In this document: piece after piece, positions 9,052-17,663 of the stretch
Layout: each line of letters starts with the position of its first letter
Numbering within the stretch: the stretch's first letter is position 1
DNA from: Actinomadura_C alba
Lineage (GTDB): Bacteria > Actinomycetota > Actinomycetes > Streptosporangiales > Streptosporangiaceae
Direction of reading: 5' to 3'
Assembly: GCF_039530285.1 (NCBI RefSeq)
Contig: NZ_BAAAOK010000001.1
Coordinates: 186,001 to 250,000 of the forward strand
DNA length: 64,000 nucleotides
Program-made: the position numbers and the translations under genes
The notes under the pieces: model-generated
Told to the model about the DNA's origin: nothing
The model's input: the letters and a program-made list of their open reading frames with translations, nothing else
Databases searched by the model: none

Positions 9052-9906
9052 GTGACATCGGAGTCGCCGAACGGCACGGCACCCCCGCGGGAAGCCCCCG
9101 AGTTGCGGGCCGGCGGGCTGCGCCTGGCCTACGGCGACCGGGTGGTCGTCGACGGCCTCGACCTGACGGTCCCGCCCGGCCGGATCAGCGTCATCGTGGG
9201 CGCGAACGCGTGCGGCAAATCCACCCTCCTGCGGGCACTGGCCCGGCTGCTCACCCCCCGTACGGGCACGGTGCACCTGGACGGCCGTTCGATCCACTCC
9301 ATGCCGACCCGGCGGGTGGCGCAGCAACTGGGGATCCTGCCGCAGGCGCCGATCGCCCCAAAAGGGCTCACCGTCATCGACCTGGTCGGCCAGGGACGGG
9401 CACCGCACCAGTCGTGGTGGCGCCAGTGGTCGTCGGCCGACGAGCAGGCGGTGACCGAGGCACTGAAGGCGACCGCGATGCTCGACCAGGCGCGCCGTCC
9501 GGTCGACGAGCTCTCCGGCGGACAGCGCCAGCGGGCCTGGATCGCGATGGCCGTCGCCCAGGGCACGCCGGTGCTGCTCCTCGACGAGCCGACGACGTTC
9601 CTCGACCTGGCCCACCAGATCGACGTCCTCGACCTCGTCGTCGACCTGAACCGGCGGGAGAACCGCACGATCGTGATGGTCCTGCACGACCTGAACCAGG
9701 CGTGCCGCTACGCCGACCACGTCATCGCGATGAAGGAGGGCCGTGTCGTGGCGGCCGGCGACCCCGCCGAGGTGATCGACGCGGAGTTGGTCGAGGAGGT
9801 CTTCGACCTGCGCTGCCAGGTCGTCACCGACCCGGTCAGCGGCACCCCCCTGGTCATCCCGATGGGGCGCCACCACTCCGAGCGGTCGGCCGGGGCCGCG
9901 CGGTGA
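9052..9906 (+). CDS. Siderophore ABC transporter ATP-binding protein
   Basis: Cytoplasmic ATPase (284 aa) powering the importer, FepC/FecE-like. Visible motifs in order: Walker A GANACGKST (the usual GPNGCGKST has Pro-Asn-Gly here changed), Q-loop LPQAPIAPKGLTV, signature LSGGQRQRAWIAMA, Walker B VLLLDEPTTFLD and the switch His in VLHDLNQACRYADH. GTG 9052 has AGGAGG at 9040-9045. It is the last gene of the three-gene import operon and faces the ornithine hydroxylase gene tail to tail. Confidence 0.94.
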   Translation: MTSESPNGTAPPREAPELRAGGLRLAYGDRVVVDGLDLTVPPGRISVIVGANACGKSTLLRALARLLTPRTGTVHLDGRSIHSMPTRRVAQQLGILPQAPIAPKGLTVIDLVGQGRAPHQSWWRQWSSADEQAVTEALKATAMLDQARRPVDELSGGQRQRAWIAMAVAQGTPVLLLDEPTTFLDLAHQIDVLDLVVDLNRRENRTIVMVLHDLNQACRYADHVIAMKEGRVVAAGDPAEVIDAELVEEVFDLRCQVVTDPVSGTPLVIPMGRHHSERSAGAAR

Positions 9907-9940
9907 CCTGAGCGCCGCGCTCCGAACCGGCCGCGCTTCG

Positions 9941-10002
9941 AATCGGCCGCGGCCCTGCCCCGGCCGGACGTGACGGCGTCGGGTGCGGGGCCGCGGCCGG
10001 TT
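9941..10002. terminator. GC-rich hairpin between convergent genes
   Basis: Arms at 9941-9958 and 9985-10002 pair over 18 bases with two mismatches (core CGGCCGCGGCC). It fills the 95-base gap between the convergent ATPase and monooxygenase genes, so it may serve both strands as a terminator. There is no T-tract, as is common in actinomycetes. Confidence 0.5.
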
Positions 10003-11342
10003 CAGCGCGACATCGCGTACGGCGGTGGGGCGGCGGTCGAGCGCCCGGCGATCGAGCCGACGATCTCACCGGCCCGGACGGCGGTGTTGGAGAGCAGCGT
10101 CGAGGTGAGCCCGTGCGTGTGCTCGGTGGCGCCCTGAAGGTAGATGCCGCAGCGTACGTCGCCGGTGGTGGCCACCCGGTAGTCGCGCTCGACGCGCAGG
10201 CCGCCCTCGGCGCGCGTGCGGCAGTGCTCCCCCACCTCGCCCAGCAGGGCCAGCGGGTCTCCGGGCCGATAGCCGGTCGCGTAGACGAGGAGGTCGGCGT
10301 CGAGGACGGTGCGCGCGCCGGTGGGCAGGAACTCGACCGTGGCGCGGACGCCGGCCGGACGGGTGTCGAGATCGACGACACGCGAGGCGTTGAGGATGCG
10401 CAGCCGCTCGGCGCCGAGCACCTTCTCCTGGTAGACGCGGCGGTAGAGCTCGTCGATGAGCTCGAGGTCGACCACCGAGTAGTTGGTCGAGCCGTGGTAG
10501 GCCAGCAGCATCCGCTTGACCTCCTCGGGCGCGGCGTAATAGTGCTCGACCGCCTCGGGGTCGAAGATGCGGTTGGCGAAGGAGCTGTCGTCGGCGGGCG
10601 TGTAGCCGTACTTGGTGAAGACGGCGCACACCTCCGCGGCCGGGAAGGTGCTGTGCAGATGCTCGGTGACCTCCGCGGCGCTCTGCCCGGCCCCGACCAC
10701 GAGGACGCGCTGCGGCTCGGTCAGCTCGGGCAGCCGGGTGAGCAGCTCGTGACTGTGCCAGACCTGCTCCCCGGCCACCACGCCGGGCGGTAGCACCGGA
10801 TCGAGCCCGGCCGCGATGACGAGGTTGCGGGTCCGGCACGTCGTCAGCTCCGTGCCGGATCGCGCTCGCCCGGTCTGGCCGGCGCCTCCCCCGCGACGGA
10901 CGACGACGTCGAGGTACTCGATCGTCCCGTCCACGGTGACCGGGCTGGCCGAGACCACCTCGGAGTCGTACCGCACCTGGTCGATGAAGCGGCTCGCGGC
11001 CCACTCCAGGTAGTCGTGGAACTCGACCCTGGAGGGGAACATCGTCTTGTGGTTGATGAAGTCGACCAGCCTGCCCTTGGCTTGCAGGTACGACAGGAAC
11101 CCGAACCCGCTCGCCGGGTTGCGCATGGTGACCAGGTCCTTGAGGAACGACACCTGCATGGTCGTGCCCTCGATGAGCATGCCGCGGTGCCAGCCGAACG
11201 CCGGTTGCTTCTCGAAGAACACCGCGTCGATCGTCTCGTCCGCCTCTGCGTTGTGCTCGCGCAGCGCGATCGCGAGGGCCAGGTTCGAGGGGCCGAAGCC
11301 GATCCCGACCAGGTCATGGACATGCGGTTCCGAGACGGACAT
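10002..11342 (-). CDS. L-ornithine N5-monooxygenase
   Basis: FAD- and NADPH-dependent hydroxylase (446 aa) making N5-hydroxy-ornithine, the metal-binding unit of hydroxamate siderophores (PvdA/SidA/CchB class). Seen: FAD site GIGFGPSNLALAIAL at residues 12-26, NADPH site VLVVGAGQSAAEV, and the late family motif YATGYRPGDP. ATG 11342 has AAGGG six bases before it. A strong iron box lies 45 bases upstream. Lysine is a less likely substrate; ornithine is favoured by the formyltransferase and NRPS neighbours. Confidence 0.93.
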   Translation of the reverse strand: MSVSEPHVHDLVGIGFGPSNLALAIALREHNAEADETIDAVFFEKQPAFGWHRGMLIEGTTMQVSFLKDLVTMRNPASGFGFLSYLQAKGRLVDFINHKTMFPSRVEFHDYLEWAASRFIDQVRYDSEVVSASPVTVDGTIEYLDVVVRRGGGAGQTGRARSGTELTTCRTRNLVIAAGLDPVLPPGVVAGEQVWHSHELLTRLPELTEPQRVLVVGAGQSAAEVTEHLHSTFPAAEVCAVFTKYGYTPADDSSFANRIFDPEAVEHYYAAPEEVKRMLLAYHGSTNYSVVDLELIDELYRRVYQEKVLGAERLRILNASRVVDLDTRPAGVRATVEFLPTGARTVLDADLLVYATGYRPGDPLALLGEVGEHCRTRAEGGLRVERDYRVATTGDVRCGIYLQGATEHTHGLTSTLLSNTAVRAGEIVGSIAGRSTAAPPPYAMSR

Positions 11343-11386
11343 GTGCGCCCTTTCGAAAAGGTCGGGCCGAAGCAGCTCGCGACTAT

Positions 11387-11405
11387 TTAGGTAAGGCTCA
11401 CCTAA
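11387..11405. promoter_or_regulatory. Iron box upstream of ornithine monooxygenase
   Basis: TTAGGTAAGGCTCACCTAA matches the IdeR/DmdR consensus closely. A second, weaker box-like palindrome (core AAGGCTAGCCTTA, about 11407-11420) follows at once, as in tandem-box promoters that bind two DtxR-family dimers. Confidence 0.87.
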
Positions 11406-11469
11406 CCAAGGCTAGCCTTACGTCACCCAACCATCGGGGTCGAAACGTGTCAAGAACGTTCCGCGCGGC

Positions 11470-13086
11470 TCAACCGAGGCCCGCCCGGTCGTGGACGAGG
11501 TCACCGCCGACGAGCGTCGCCAGCACCTCGATGTCCGCGATGCGCGACACCTCGGCCTTCCTCGGGTCGTCGGCGAGCACGACCAGATCGGCGAGCTTGC
11601 CCGCCGTCACACTGCCCAGCACGTCGTCGCGGCGGCAGGCGTACGCGCCTCCCCGCGTGTAGGCGGCCAGCGCCTCGTCCACGGCGACGCGTTCGCCGGG
11701 GCCGACGGCCCGGCCGCCGGACGAGAGCCGCTCGGCCATGAACTGGACGGCGCGGAGCGGCGCACCAGTGGCGACCGGCCGGTCGGAGCTGCCGGCCACG
11801 GTCATGCCGCGGTCGAGGAAGGAACGCCCGCGGTACATCCACGGCGCCCGGTGCGCGCCCATCACCTCGGCGTAGTCGTCGCCGTAGGCCCACAGGAAGC
11901 TGGGCTGGATCACCGGTATGACCCCGGCCGCGGCCAGCCGGTCGAGCTGGTCCGGGCGGACGAGCCCGCAGTGCTCGATACGGTGCCGCGCGTCCGGCCT
12001 GCGCCGCCTGCGCTGGGCCTCCTCGACGGCGTCGAGGGCGAGGTCGACGGCGCGGTCGCCGATCGCGTGGACGGCGAGCTGCCAACCCGCGAGGTGCCCG
12101 TCGACGATGAGCGCGGCGAGCGCCTCGGGCTCGTCCTGCAGCTGTCCCGTTCCGCCGACCCGCTCGTACGGGTTGGTCAGCGCGGCCGTCCGCGCCATCA
12201 TCCCGCCGTCGAGGAAGACCTTGAGCGCGCCGATCGACAGGCGGTCGTCGCCGAGCCCGGTGCGGACACCGAGGTCGATCGAGCGGGGCGTCCCATCCGC
12301 CGGATGTGCGCCGGCCGGCCGCAGGAATTCGGCGGCGACCATCAGCTGCATCCTGATCGGCAGCCGTTCCTCCTCGGCCATTCGCTGGTAGACCGCCACC
12401 TCGACGGGGCTGTGCCCGACCAGCCCGCCGCCGACTCCCGCCTCCGCGCACATGGTCACCCCCTCGGCCAGGCACCGCCGGGCGCTGTACGCGATGGCCT
12501 CGTCGAGTTCGTCGGCCGAGTACGGCAGCCGCAGCCGGCGCGCGGCGGTCTGGGCGCCTTCGGACAGCCCGCCGGTCGGACGGCCGCCGGCGTCCACCTC
12601 AACGCCGGGGTTGCCCAGAGCCTCCTCGGGCAGCAGGTCGAGCACGGCACCGTTGACCACACATGCGTGACCGGAGAGGTCCTGTACGTACACCGGCCGG
12701 CCCGCGGCGACCAGGTCGAGGTCGGCGGCGGTCAGCGGGCGCTCCAGCCGCCGGTGGTCATAGCCCGACGCCTCCAGCCAGCCGTCGCCCGCGCCGCGGC
12801 GCGCGGCCCGCCCGATCGTGTCGAGTACCTGCTCGACCCGCTCGCAACCGGAGACGTCCACCGTCCGGGCGGCCAGTCCCTCCCACGCGAGGTGGGTGTG
12901 GGCGTCGATGAAGCCGGGGAGTACGGTCGCGCCGTCCAGATCGACGACCCGCGCCGCCCGCAGGCCCGCCACCTCGTCGTCGAGCCCGGCGATCCGGCCG
13001 CGCCAGATTCCGATCGTGCTCGCGAACGGACGGGCGGGGTCCATCGTGACGACCCGGCCCCCTTCCAGCCTCAGGTCGAGTATCAC
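11470..13086 (-). CDS. YtcJ-type metal-dependent amidohydrolase
   Basis: Cytoplasmic hydrolase of the amidohydrolase superfamily (about 538 aa, usual YtcJ length). Metal ligands are visible as FIDAHTHLAWEG near the N-terminus, HAIGDRAVD, RHRIEHCG, and the C-terminal GSSDRP; the barrel is flanked by the usual beta-sandwich. Substrate unknown. GTG 13086 is chosen for the GAGAGG site in front; ATG 13110 or GTG 13116 are possible. It lies between two iron-box promoters and runs into the ornithine monooxygenase gene, so an iron-regulated role, such as trimming or hydrolysing the siderophore or a precursor, is an inference. Confidence 0.85.
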   Translation of the reverse strand: MILDLRLEGGRVVTMDPARPFASTIGIWRGRIAGLDDEVAGLRAARVVDLDGATVLPGFIDAHTHLAWEGLAARTVDVSGCERVEQVLDTIGRAARRGAGDGWLEASGYDHRRLERPLTAADLDLVAAGRPVYVQDLSGHACVVNGAVLDLLPEEALGNPGVEVDAGGRPTGGLSEGAQTAARRLRLPYSADELDEAIAYSARRCLAEGVTMCAEAGVGGGLVGHSPVEVAVYQRMAEEERLPIRMQLMVAAEFLRPAGAHPADGTPRSIDLGVRTGLGDDRLSIGALKVFLDGGMMARTAALTNPYERVGGTGQLQDEPEALAALIVDGHLAGWQLAVHAIGDRAVDLALDAVEEAQRRRRRPDARHRIEHCGLVRPDQLDRLAAAGVIPVIQPSFLWAYGDDYAEVMGAHRAPWMYRGRSFLDRGMTVAGSSDRPVATGAPLRAVQFMAERLSSGGRAVGPGERVAVDEALAAYTRGGAYACRRDDVLGSVTAGKLADLVVLADDPRKAEVSRIADIEVLATLVGGDLVHDRAGLG

Positions 13087-13134
13087 GGGAGCCTCTCGTC
13101 GGAGGGACATGAGCACCGTTCGGGCATTGCCTAG

Positions 13135-13153
13135 TTAGGTTAGCCTTGCTTTA
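13135..13153. promoter_or_regulatory. Iron box between amidohydrolase and formyltransferase
   Basis: TTAGGTTAGCCTTGCTTTA has a perfect left half (TTAGGTTAG) and a degenerate right half. It sits 49 bases from the amidohydrolase start and 61 bases from the formyltransferase start, so it could control both divergent genes. Confidence 0.75.
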
Positions 13154-13213
13154 CTTCTCAGGGCCATGTCTCAAGGTCATGCTCAAGGCCATGTCCACGT
13201 GAGAGGGAGAATC

Positions 13214-14161
13214 ATGCGGGTCGTCATGTTCGGTTACCAGACCTGGGGGCATCGCACGCTTCAGGCGCTGCTCGCATCGGAACACGAGGTCGCCCTGGCC
13301 GTCACGCATCCGAAGAGCGACCACGCCTACGAGAGGATCTGGAGCGACTCCGTGGCCGACCTGGCCGAGGAGCACGGCGTCCCGGTCATCCTGCGCGACC
13401 GGCCCGACGACGAGGAACTGCTGCACCGCCTCAAGGCGGCCGAGCCGGACATCATCGTGGCGACCAACTGGCGCACGTGGATCCCGCCGCACGTCTTCGA
13501 CCTGCCGCCGCACGGCACGCTCAACGTCCACGACTCGTTGCTGCCCGCCTACGCCGGGTTCTCACCGCTCATCTGGGCGCTCATCAACGGTGAGAGCGAG
13601 GTCGGCGTCACCGCGCACATCATGACCGAGGAACTCGACGCCGGCGACATCGTCCTCCAGCGCACCGTCCCGGTCGGGCCCACCGACACCGCGACCGACC
13701 TGTTCCACAAGACGATCGAGCTGTTCGGCCCGATCACGGTCGACGGGCTCGACCTGATCGCCTCGGGCCGTACCGACTGGATCCCGCAGGACCGATCGAA
13801 GGCCGGCTTCTTCCACAAGCGGTCGATCGAGGACAGCCGCATCGACTGGACCTGGCCGGCGCGCGACATCGCCAACCTGGTCCGCGCGCAGTCCGACCCC
13901 TACCCCAACGCCTTCACCTTCCACCGGGGTGAGCGCGTCCGGATCCTGTCCGCGTCCACGTCGAAGGGCCGGTACGGCGGCACGCCCGGCCGGATCTTCA
14001 TCAAGGAGGGCGACGGAGTCGTCATCGTCGCCGGTGCCGACGCCCGGCACGGGCGCAATCCGGGCCTGCTCATCGAGCGGGTCCGGACCGACGACGGCAT
14101 CGAGTTCCCCGCCGGGGAGTTCTTCAAGACCATGGGCGGTTACCTCACCGGTCGGCCCTGA
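13214..14161 (+). CDS. N5-hydroxyornithine formyltransferase (methionyl-tRNA formyltransferase-like)
   Basis: Cytoplasmic 10-formyl-tetrahydrofolate-dependent enzyme (315 aa) expected to formylate N5-hydroxyornithine before NRPS loading, like coelichelin CchA. The formyltransferase catalytic set is intact: Asn104 and His106 in NVHDSLLPAYAG and Asp142 in ELDAGDIV. A C-terminal domain of the Fmt type follows. ATG 13214 has GAGAGGGAG just upstream; earlier in-frame GTG codons lack one. It is preceded by an iron box and lies divergent to the amidohydrolase gene. It is too short and contextually wrong to be the housekeeping Fmt. Confidence 0.88.
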   Translation: MRVVMFGYQTWGHRTLQALLASEHEVALAVTHPKSDHAYERIWSDSVADLAEEHGVPVILRDRPDDEELLHRLKAAEPDIIVATNWRTWIPPHVFDLPPHGTLNVHDSLLPAYAGFSPLIWALINGESEVGVTAHIMTEELDAGDIVLQRTVPVGPTDTATDLFHKTIELFGPITVDGLDLIASGRTDWIPQDRSKAGFFHKRSIEDSRIDWTWPARDIANLVRAQSDPYPNAFTFHRGERVRILSASTSKGRYGGTPGRIFIKEGDGVVIVAGADARHGRNPGLLIERVRTDDGIEFPAGEFFKTMGGYLTGRP

Positions 14162-14213
14162 GCACCGGCCGAACGGTACCCCCGGCTTGCGCGCGAGCGT
14201 CCGGGGGGCCAAT

Positions 14214-14990
14214 GTGAGAACGGAGATGACCGCCGCTCCCGCGACGCCCGGCGTCGAGCTGGGCCCGCTGCTCGCCGTGGTGCTGATCCTGCTGGCGGTG
14301 GGTGCCGCGCTGCTCGTACGGCTCGGTTCGCTCGGGGACGCCCGCGAGGTGCTCGTGGCGGCGGGGCGGGCCACGGTGCAGCTCGCACTGGTGTCCCTAC
14401 TGATCACCGCGGTGCTGAGCAGCGTGGGGTGGACCTCGGCTTTCATCACCCTCATGGTGCTGGTCGCGTCGGCCACGGCCGGTCGCCGCGTGACCGGATC
14501 GGCCCTGCGCGGCCGGTGGGTCCTGGTCCCGATCGCGGCGGGAGTGGCACCGGTACTCGGGTTGCTCCTCGGCACGGGGGTCATGCCCGCACGCCCTGTC
14601 TCGGTGCTGCCGATCGCCGGAATCCTCATCGGCGGGGCGATGACCGCGACCGCGCTCGCCGGACGGCGGGCCCTCGACGAGCTGCGGACCCGGCACGGGG
14701 AGTACGAGGCGGCGCTGGCCATCGGCCTGATGCCCCGGGACGCCGCGCTGGAGGTGTGCCGCCCCGCCGCCGCGCTCGCCCTCGTCCCCGCCCTCGACCA
14801 GACGCGCACCGTCGGGCTGGTGACGCTGCCCGGCGCGTTCGTCGGCGTGCTGCTGGGCGGCGCCGACCCGGGGCAGGCCGGCGCGATCCAGTTGCTCGTG
14901 CTCATCGGCCTGCTGACGGTCGAGGCCGTCGCCGTCCTGGTCACCGTCGAGCTCGTGGCGGCCGGCCGCCTGCTCAGACCAGGCCGGTGA
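14214..14990 (+). CDS. UPF0014/FetB-like membrane permease
   Basis: Integral membrane protein (258 aa from GTG 14214; 254 aa from ATG 14226) of the UPF0014 family. Hallmarks: RATVQLALVSLLI, the repeated GRRVTG/AGRRAL segments, and the strongly conserved TVGLVTLPGAFVGVLLGGADP. In E. coli FetB pairs with the ATPase FetA and is reported to export iron; here no ATPase gene is adjacent. It follows the formyltransferase by 52 bases on the same strand, so it may be read with the siderophore genes, which would link uptake and iron balance, but that is inference. Confidence 0.82.
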   Translation: MRTEMTAAPATPGVELGPLLAVVLILLAVGAALLVRLGSLGDAREVLVAAGRATVQLALVSLLITAVLSSVGWTSAFITLMVLVASATAGRRVTGSALRGRWVLVPIAAGVAPVLGLLLGTGVMPARPVSVLPIAGILIGGAMTATALAGRRALDELRTRHGEYEAALAIGLMPRDAALEVCRPAAALALVPALDQTRTVGLVTLPGAFVGVLLGGADPGQAGAIQLLVLIGLLTVEAVAVLVTVELVAAGRLLRPGR

Positions 14991-15088
14991 TCGTCGAGAT
15001 TCCGCCCGGCACCCACGCATTGCGCCGAAGGTAGATCTTTGTCAAGAATGTTCTATTTACGGGCTATCTGCCCTTAAAGTCCCGTTCC

Positions 15089-15859
15089 ATGCGTTTTGTT
15101 CTCTTCATCACGGTTCTCGCTGCGGCGATCACGGGTGTGGCCTCCCCCTCCTGGGCCATCACCAACGGCTCCCCCGATCGCTCCGGTCACCCACAGGTGG
15201 GGGCCCTCATCGGCGATCAGTCCAACGATGACGGCACCTGGGCCTACTGCACCGGCACGCTGATCTCGCCGACGGTCTTCGTCACCGCCGCCCATTGCGG
15301 ATCAGGCCAGAAGACCGCCCGGGTCTCCTTCGCCCACCGCTACAAGCCTGGGGCCAAGGTCCACACCGGGCGCTACGTGCCCAACGAGCGGTACGACTCC
15401 GAGTCGCACGACCACGACATCGCGGTGATCGTCTTCAGCTCCCCGATCCCCGGCATCCGGCCCGCCAGACTGCCCGCCGCGGGCCTGCTCAACGGCCTCA
15501 AGGCCAGCGGCGAGCTGAAGACGACGGACTTCACTCCGGTGGGATACGGCGCCCAGACCTCGGTCGACGGCGCTGACGGCCAGTTCACCTACACCGACAC
15601 CCGCCGCCGCACGTCCATCTCCTTCAAGGCCCTCACCCGCCTGTGGCTCGAGCTGTCTCCAGACGGGTCCGGCCGCGAGGGCGGCACCTGCTACGGCGAC
15701 TCGGGCGGCCCGAACTTCCTCGGCGGAGTTTCTTCGGACCTGCTCGTGGCCACGACGGTCAGCGGAGCGGACGACGCCTGCGCGTCGACCAACTACGACT
15801 ACCGCCTGGACACGCCCTCGGCCCGAAAGTTCCTCGGCAGGTTCGTCACGCTCCCCTGA
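15089..15859 (+). CDS. Secreted trypsin-like serine protease (S1A)
   Basis: Exported protease (256 aa) with a Sec signal peptide, residues 1-23, ending SWA. The predicted mature end ITNG equals the IVGG end of active chymotrypsin-fold enzymes, so cleavage by signal peptidase alone could give active enzyme without a propeptide. Triad: His69 (TAAHC), Asp110 (DHDIAV), Ser205 (GDSGGP); Cys54-Cys70 is the standard bridge. The S1-pocket residue is not certain by eye. The leader shows no clear ribosome site. It stands alone between the FetB-like gene and the cobalt transporter region. Confidence 0.9.
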   Translation: MRFVLFITVLAAAITGVASPSWAITNGSPDRSGHPQVGALIGDQSNDDGTWAYCTGTLISPTVFVTAAHCGSGQKTARVSFAHRYKPGAKVHTGRYVPNERYDSESHDHDIAVIVFSSPIPGIRPARLPAAGLLNGLKASGELKTTDFTPVGYGAQTSVDGADGQFTYTDTRRRTSISFKALTRLWLELSPDGSGREGGTCYGDSGGPNFLGGVSSDLLVATTVSGADDACASTNYDYRLDTPSARKFLGRFVTLP

Positions 15860-15896
15860 GTCAGGGCACGCCGCTGGGTCAGGGCGAACTGCAGGG

Positions 15897-16070
15897 TCAG
15901 GGCAGGCCGCACAGCCGCAGCACGGCCGTGGTGGCGGCCGCCGCGATGACCACCACCGGGAACGGCGCCCGTCGGAGCGCGAGGAACCCACCGGCCAGCA
16001 CCCCGGCCGGCCTCGCCCAGCCGGCGAGGCCGTGCCCCTCGGTGAGCGCCGCGGTGGCCACCAGGGGCCG
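15897..16070 (-). pseudogene. AzlD-like branched-chain amino acid exporter subunit, 3' remnant
   Basis: Reading leftward, 57 codons end at a TGA at 15897-15899 and match the C-terminal half of AzlD proteins: VATAALTEGHGLAG, then LAGGFLALRRAPFPVVV and AAAATTAVLRL. An in-frame TAA stands directly before it at 16071-16073, and no start or AzlC partner is present. It lies 13 bases after the cbiO stop on the same strand, so it is the scar of an operon member whose front was deleted. Three short TCAGGGC repeats follow it at about 15861-15902. Confidence 0.6.
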
Positions 16071-16083
16071 TTATGGCCAGGCC

Positions 16084-16929
16084 CTACGACAGGGCGCCCG
16101 GCGAGGAACCGTTTGCCACGAGCAGGTCCGCGGGCGTACGGGGGTCGGGCGCGTCGGCCGCGAGCACGCCGTGGGCGCGCAGCACCCGCCCGACGACGGG
16201 CCCCCAGGCCGGGCGGAGCCGGGCGGCCGCCAGCAGCGACTCGTCGGTGAGCAGTTCCGCGGCCGGGCCGGTGTGCAGGACACCGCCGGCGAGGACGGCG
16301 GCGTCCTGGGCCCAGCGGTGAGCGAGGTCGACGTCGTGGGTCGACGCCACGATCGTCGTGCCCTCGGCCTGCAGGCGGGCCAGGGTCATGAGCAGTGCCT
16401 CCACACCCGCCGGGTCCAGGCCCGCCGTGGGCTCGTCGAGCACCAGCACGGCGGGGCGCAGGGCAAGCGCGCCCGCGATCGCGACCCTCTTGCGCTGGCC
16501 GAACGAGAGCAGATGGGTGGGCCGGTCGGCCAGTACGGTGATCTCCATTGCGCTCAGCGCGTCGGCGACCCGGCCGTGCACCTCGGCGGCGGCCAGGCCG
16601 AGGTTGACCGGGCCGAACGAGACGTCCTGCCGGACGTCGGCGGCGAAGAGCTGGTCGTCGGGATCCTGCAGGACGAGCTGCACGTTGGTGCGCAGTTCGG
16701 TCAGCCCGGCACGATGGTAGGACACGGGCACCCCGCGCAACCGGATCTCACCGTGCGACGGGCGCAGCCCGCCGCACAGCAGCCGGAGCAGGGTCGTCTT
16801 GCCGACACCGTTGGGGCCGAGCACGGCGAGTGCCCGGCCGGGCCGGATCTCCAGGGTCAGGTCGCGGAAGACCGGCGCCGACCCCTCGTACGAATAACCC
16901 AGGTCGTGGGCGCTGAGCACGGGCGTCAC
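16084..16929 (-). CDS. cbiO: Cobalt ECF transporter ATPase CbiO
   Basis: Cytoplasmic energy-coupling ATPase (281 aa). Walker A GPNGVGKTT, Q-loop LVLQDPDDQLFAADVRQDV (typical of ECF ATPases), signature LLSFGQRKRVAIA, Walker B VLVLDEPTAGLD and switch STHDVDLAHRW are all present. GTG 16929 overlaps the cbiQ stop as GTGA, giving translational coupling. It is the last intact gene of the leftward cbiMNQO operon under a cobalamin riboswitch. The C-terminal 50 residues beyond the ATPase core are poorly conserved. Confidence 0.93.
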   Translation of the reverse strand: MTPVLSAHDLGYSYEGSAPVFRDLTLEIRPGRALAVLGPNGVGKTTLLRLLCGGLRPSHGEIRLRGVPVSYHRAGLTELRTNVQLVLQDPDDQLFAADVRQDVSFGPVNLGLAAAEVHGRVADALSAMEITVLADRPTHLLSFGQRKRVAIAGALALRPAVLVLDEPTAGLDPAGVEALLMTLARLQAEGTTIVASTHDVDLAHRWAQDAAVLAGGVLHTGPAAELLTDESLLAAARLRPAWGPVVGRVLRAHGVLAADAPDPRTPADLLVANGSSPGALS

Positions 16930-17663
16930 CCTCTCTCCAGGGTGAGCGTGGCCACGACGGCCAGCAGCCCGGGCAGCGGAGCGACGGCGAGAAAGCGGGT
17001 GCGCAGGGGAATCTCCTTGATGGCGACGGTGAGGGCGCCCGTGTAGCCGCGCCCGGCCAGGCCGACCTCGAGCCGGCGGGCCCGGTCGAACGAACGGACG
17101 AAGACCGCCGAGCCGAGCCCGCCGAGCGAGCGCCAGGTCGCGCTGATCGACCGGTGACCGAGCCGGCCGGCCTGGGCGGTCCGGATCGTACGGGTGGTGT
17201 CGAGGACGACGAAGAGCATGCGGTAGATCAGCAGGGCCACCTCGACCAGGACCGCGGGGACGCCGACGCGGATGAGCCGGGGCAGCGCGTCGGCGACGGG
17301 CGTGGTGCTCGCGAACAGCAACTGGCACAGCAGCGCGGCGACACAGCGGGCGACCACGTCGGCCATCCTGCGGGCGCCGTCGGGAGCCCAGCCGATCCCG
17401 TCCGCGCTGATCGTGATCAGGAATGTCAGCGACCCGGTGAGCGCGAACGACACCGGCGTACGGGCCGCCCGCAGCAGCATGCCGGGTGGCACCCGGGCCC
17501 AGCCGAGGGCGACGGCGAGCGTGATGGCCGCGGTGATCGGAGCTCCGGGCCAGGGCGGCAGCGAGACTGCGCAGATGAGCAGCGTTCCGGCCAGCAGCGC
17601 CTTGGCGGCGGGGTGGTGCCGCCGCCAAGGGCTGCGATAGGCGGCCGCGTCGATGGCGAGCAC
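16926..17663 (-). CDS. cbiQ: Cobalt ECF transporter T component CbiQ
   Basis: Membrane scaffold subunit (245 aa) coupling CbiO to CbiM. Several hydrophobic helices precede the two Ala-Arg-Gly-type coupling helices of the family: AQAGRLGHR and the C-terminal EVGLAGRGYTG, which dock in the ATPase grooves. GTG 17663 shares one base with the cbiN stop TAG. Lengths and gene order MNQO are canonical. Confidence 0.92.
   Translation of the reverse strand: MLAIDAAAYRSPWRRHHPAAKALLAGTLLICAVSLPPWPGAPITAAITLAVALGWARVPPGMLLRAARTPVSFALTGSLTFLITISADGIGWAPDGARRMADVVARCVAALLCQLLFASTTPVADALPRLIRVGVPAVLVEVALLIYRMLFVVLDTTRTIRTAQAGRLGHRSISATWRSLGGLGSAVFVRSFDRARRLEVGLAGRGYTGALTVAIKEIPLRTRFLAVAPLPGLLAVVATLTLERG

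Noticed and set aside
11449..15053. The near-repeat GTCAAGAAyGTTC at 11449-11461 and 15041-15053 as a shared regulatory site
   Set aside because: A 13-mer with one mismatch is expected many times by chance in 64 kb, and the two contexts (3' end of the amidohydrolase gene; protease leader) are not comparable.
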